Source: Prorocentrum cordatum
Taxonomy: Eukaryota > Sar > Dinophyceae > Prorocentrales > Prorocentraceae
Direction: 5' to 3'
Assembly: GCA_963575745.1 (NCBI GenBank)
Contig: CAUYUJ010021037.1
Location: 327,501 to 365,000 of the forward strand
Length of the DNA: 37,500 bases
The stretch's first letter is position 1. Each line of letters starts with the position of its first letter. The position numbers and the translations under genes were made by a program. The notes beneath the pieces were generated by a model. That model was not told the origin of the DNA and made no database searches. It saw only the letters and a list, made by a program, of their open reading frames with translations. Positions 36,420-37,500 of this stretch are shown here, piece after piece.

Positions 36420-36513
36420 CTCCCCCTCCCCCTCCTCCCCCTTCCTCCTCCTCCTCCTCCTCCTCCTCCTCCTCCTCTTCTTCCTCCTCCTCCTCCTCCT
36501 CCTCCTCCTCCCT
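36420..36513. repeat. (CCT)n tract abutting the SL relic
   Basis: CCCCCTCCCCCTCCT followed by about 24 CCT triplets. Confidence 0.95.
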
Positions 36514-36541
36514 GGCGGGTGGCCCCAAATGGTGAAGAAAA
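36514..36541. repeat. 28-bp word shared with the edge of another CCT tract
   Basis: GGCGGGTGGCCCCAAATGG plus TGAAGAAAA matches 11844-11871 at 25 of 28 positions. Here it follows the CCT tract; there it precedes one. Confidence 0.7.
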
Positions 36542-36599
36542 TCATGGAGGCCTCGTGCGGCAACGTGGGGCCCAATGTGCGTAGGATCCACGTCTCAGG

Positions 36600-36770
36600 A
36601 GAGACAGAAGTACCACTACCACCCGCTAGGGGGGTGGCCGCTCCCTCCCCTCGAGCTGGTGGCACCTCCTTCCGGGAACTCTCTAGAGGCATGCCCATCA
36701 CGAGGTGCCGCCAGCTCGAGAGGGTGGGACGGCCACCCCCCTAGCTGGTGGTAGTGGTACTTCTGTCTCT
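36600..36770. repeat. 171-bp fold-back with 70-bp arms
   Basis: Arms 36600-36669 and 36701-36770 are inverted copies with roughly six differences, starting AGAGACAGAAGTACCACTAC and ending GTAGTGGTACTTCTGTCTCT, around a ~31-nt loop. It could be a MITE-like element or a hairpin RNA precursor. 36780-37050 otherwise shows no gene. Confidence 0.85.
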
Positions 36771-37049
36771 GGTGAACGTCGGGCTCGTCGAACTTACGTC
36801 GGATTTACGTCGGAAGCACGTAGGACCATCGCCGCACGAACGTCGTCCCGTGTATGACGCGGTGGACGTGTAGACCAGATGAGACAACTATTGCGCGCCG
36901 CGCGAGGCCCCGAGGATTTTCATCATAGAGATGGGGGGTGAAGAACAGGGCCCGAAAGGGGCCCTTTTGGGTTCCTTTTGGAGCCAGCTGCTGGTGCCCC
37001 AAGGAGGCCCTAAATGGCCCCTTTGGTAAAAAAGAAATGCAAGGAACAC

Positions 37050-37167
37050 ACAAAAAACGGCATACACGTGGAGCGCGCCAGGGGCGGCGCCGGAGGCGCC
37101 GCCGGGGGGGGCCCAGCGGCGCGGGTCCGAGAAATCCGCGCGGAGCGCCACAAATGTATGTGTATGT
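37050..37167. repeat. Dispersed GC-rich repeat, copy B
   Basis: CGGCATACAC, GCGCCGCC.GGGGGGCCCA, GAAATCC.CGCGGAGCGC and CA.AAATGTATG occur in the same order as in copy A (11068-11235). It lies directly downstream of the last exon-like codons of the right-edge gene, probably in its intron. Confidence 0.7.
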
Positions 37168-37179
37168 GGTTTCCTCTTC

Positions 37180-37500
37180 TTCGATTTCGGGCCCTGTTCT
37201 TCAGCCCCCCCCTCCTCTTGGGCCAAACCCCCATCACCACCCGCCCGAACCTCGGCGTCCAGCTCGTCCGCGGGGTCCTCCGGCCTCGGGGCGGGTATCA
37301 GCAGCAGCCCGCAGGCGGCGCCGGCCTCCAGCAGCCACAGGGGCAGGAAGGCCAGCGGCCACGGCTCCGCGGAGGCGCCGTCCCACCGCAGCGCGAGCAT
37401 CAGCGGCGAAGCTAGGACGAAGCAGGCGACGAGAACTGCTATCGACACGACCCTGGCGCGCTCCGCGACGGTCATCTTGTCGAACATGGCCGCGATGACG
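37180..37500 (-). CDS. TMEM185-like multi-pass membrane protein, partial
   Basis: The minus frame is open from the right edge. It reads MFDKMTVAERARVVSIAVLV, ASPLMLALRWDGASAEPWP, LAFLPLWLLEAGAACGLLLI, then acidic ADELDAEVRAGGDGG and GGAEEQGPKSKKRKP. A hydrophobic helix ending in L.LRWDG followed by W...FLPLWLL matches the repeated lRLDg...W..vF.PlW signature of the TMEM185 (Tmemb_185A) family. Two membrane helices are visible. Residues upstream of the first Met (VIAA) are also in frame, so the true N-terminus may lie outside the window. The exon probably ends near 37180-37200, just before the dispersed repeat. Family proteins are multi-pass membrane proteins of poorly known function. Confidence 0.5.

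Overview
The window looks like nuclear DNA of a dinoflagellate. The strongest evidence is three degraded copies of the 22-nt dinoflagellate spliced leader (DinoSL), all reading on the minus strand, at 5424-5445, 28138-28159 and 36397-36418. They match the consensus at 19, 21 and 19 of 22 positions by eye. GC- and G/C-ending codons in the genes, very long stop-free frames, heavy CCT/AGG, GA and TATG microsatellites, and abundant non-LTR retroelements fit the same assignment. The genus cannot be fixed from sequence alone. Almost all recognisable coding sequence lies on the minus strand.

Layout, left to right. 1-1144: an exon of a gene running off the left edge. 1150-2940: G/C-rich repeats, poly-G, a TA microsatellite. 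2945-5445: an intronless ORF of a transposase-like multicopy family with an SL relic 1 nt upstream of its ATG, its 3' end running into an array of TTTTGTTAAAAC-like motifs. 5450-6480: minisatellites, a hairpin and a 23-bp array. 6500-7902: a two-exon candidate gene. 8000-11850: simple repeats, palindromes and exon-like fragments. 11870-12209: a long CCT tract. 12210-16871: a decayed Penelope-like retroelement whose GIY-YIG endonuclease lies N-terminal to the reverse transcriptase, flanked by ~128-bp direct repeats. 17500-23017: an apparently intact 1645-codon LINE between CCT tracts. 23175-28159: a second, decayed LINE that starts with an SL relic. 28240-29300: GA repeats and a 201-bp duplication. 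29300-34140: a large membrane-anchored Pro/Thr/Ala-repeat protein gene. 34290-34560: GA and G tracts. 35198-36418: an SL-bearing retropseudogene with a coiled coil. 36600-36770: a 171-bp fold-back. 37180-37500: the edge of a TMEM185-like membrane protein gene.

The recurring theme is reverse transcription of trans-spliced mRNA. All three SL relics directly abut a trinucleotide AGG/CCT-type tract, and all three retroelements are bordered by CCT tracts on at least one side. The intact LINE carries a C-terminal PCNA-binding-type (PIP) box preceded by a SUMO-interacting-like motif, and a GC3-rich foreign ORF embedded out of frame. These, with the permuted Penelope-like element, are the most interesting observations. 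Function calls rest on motif reading by eye; no database search was possible.
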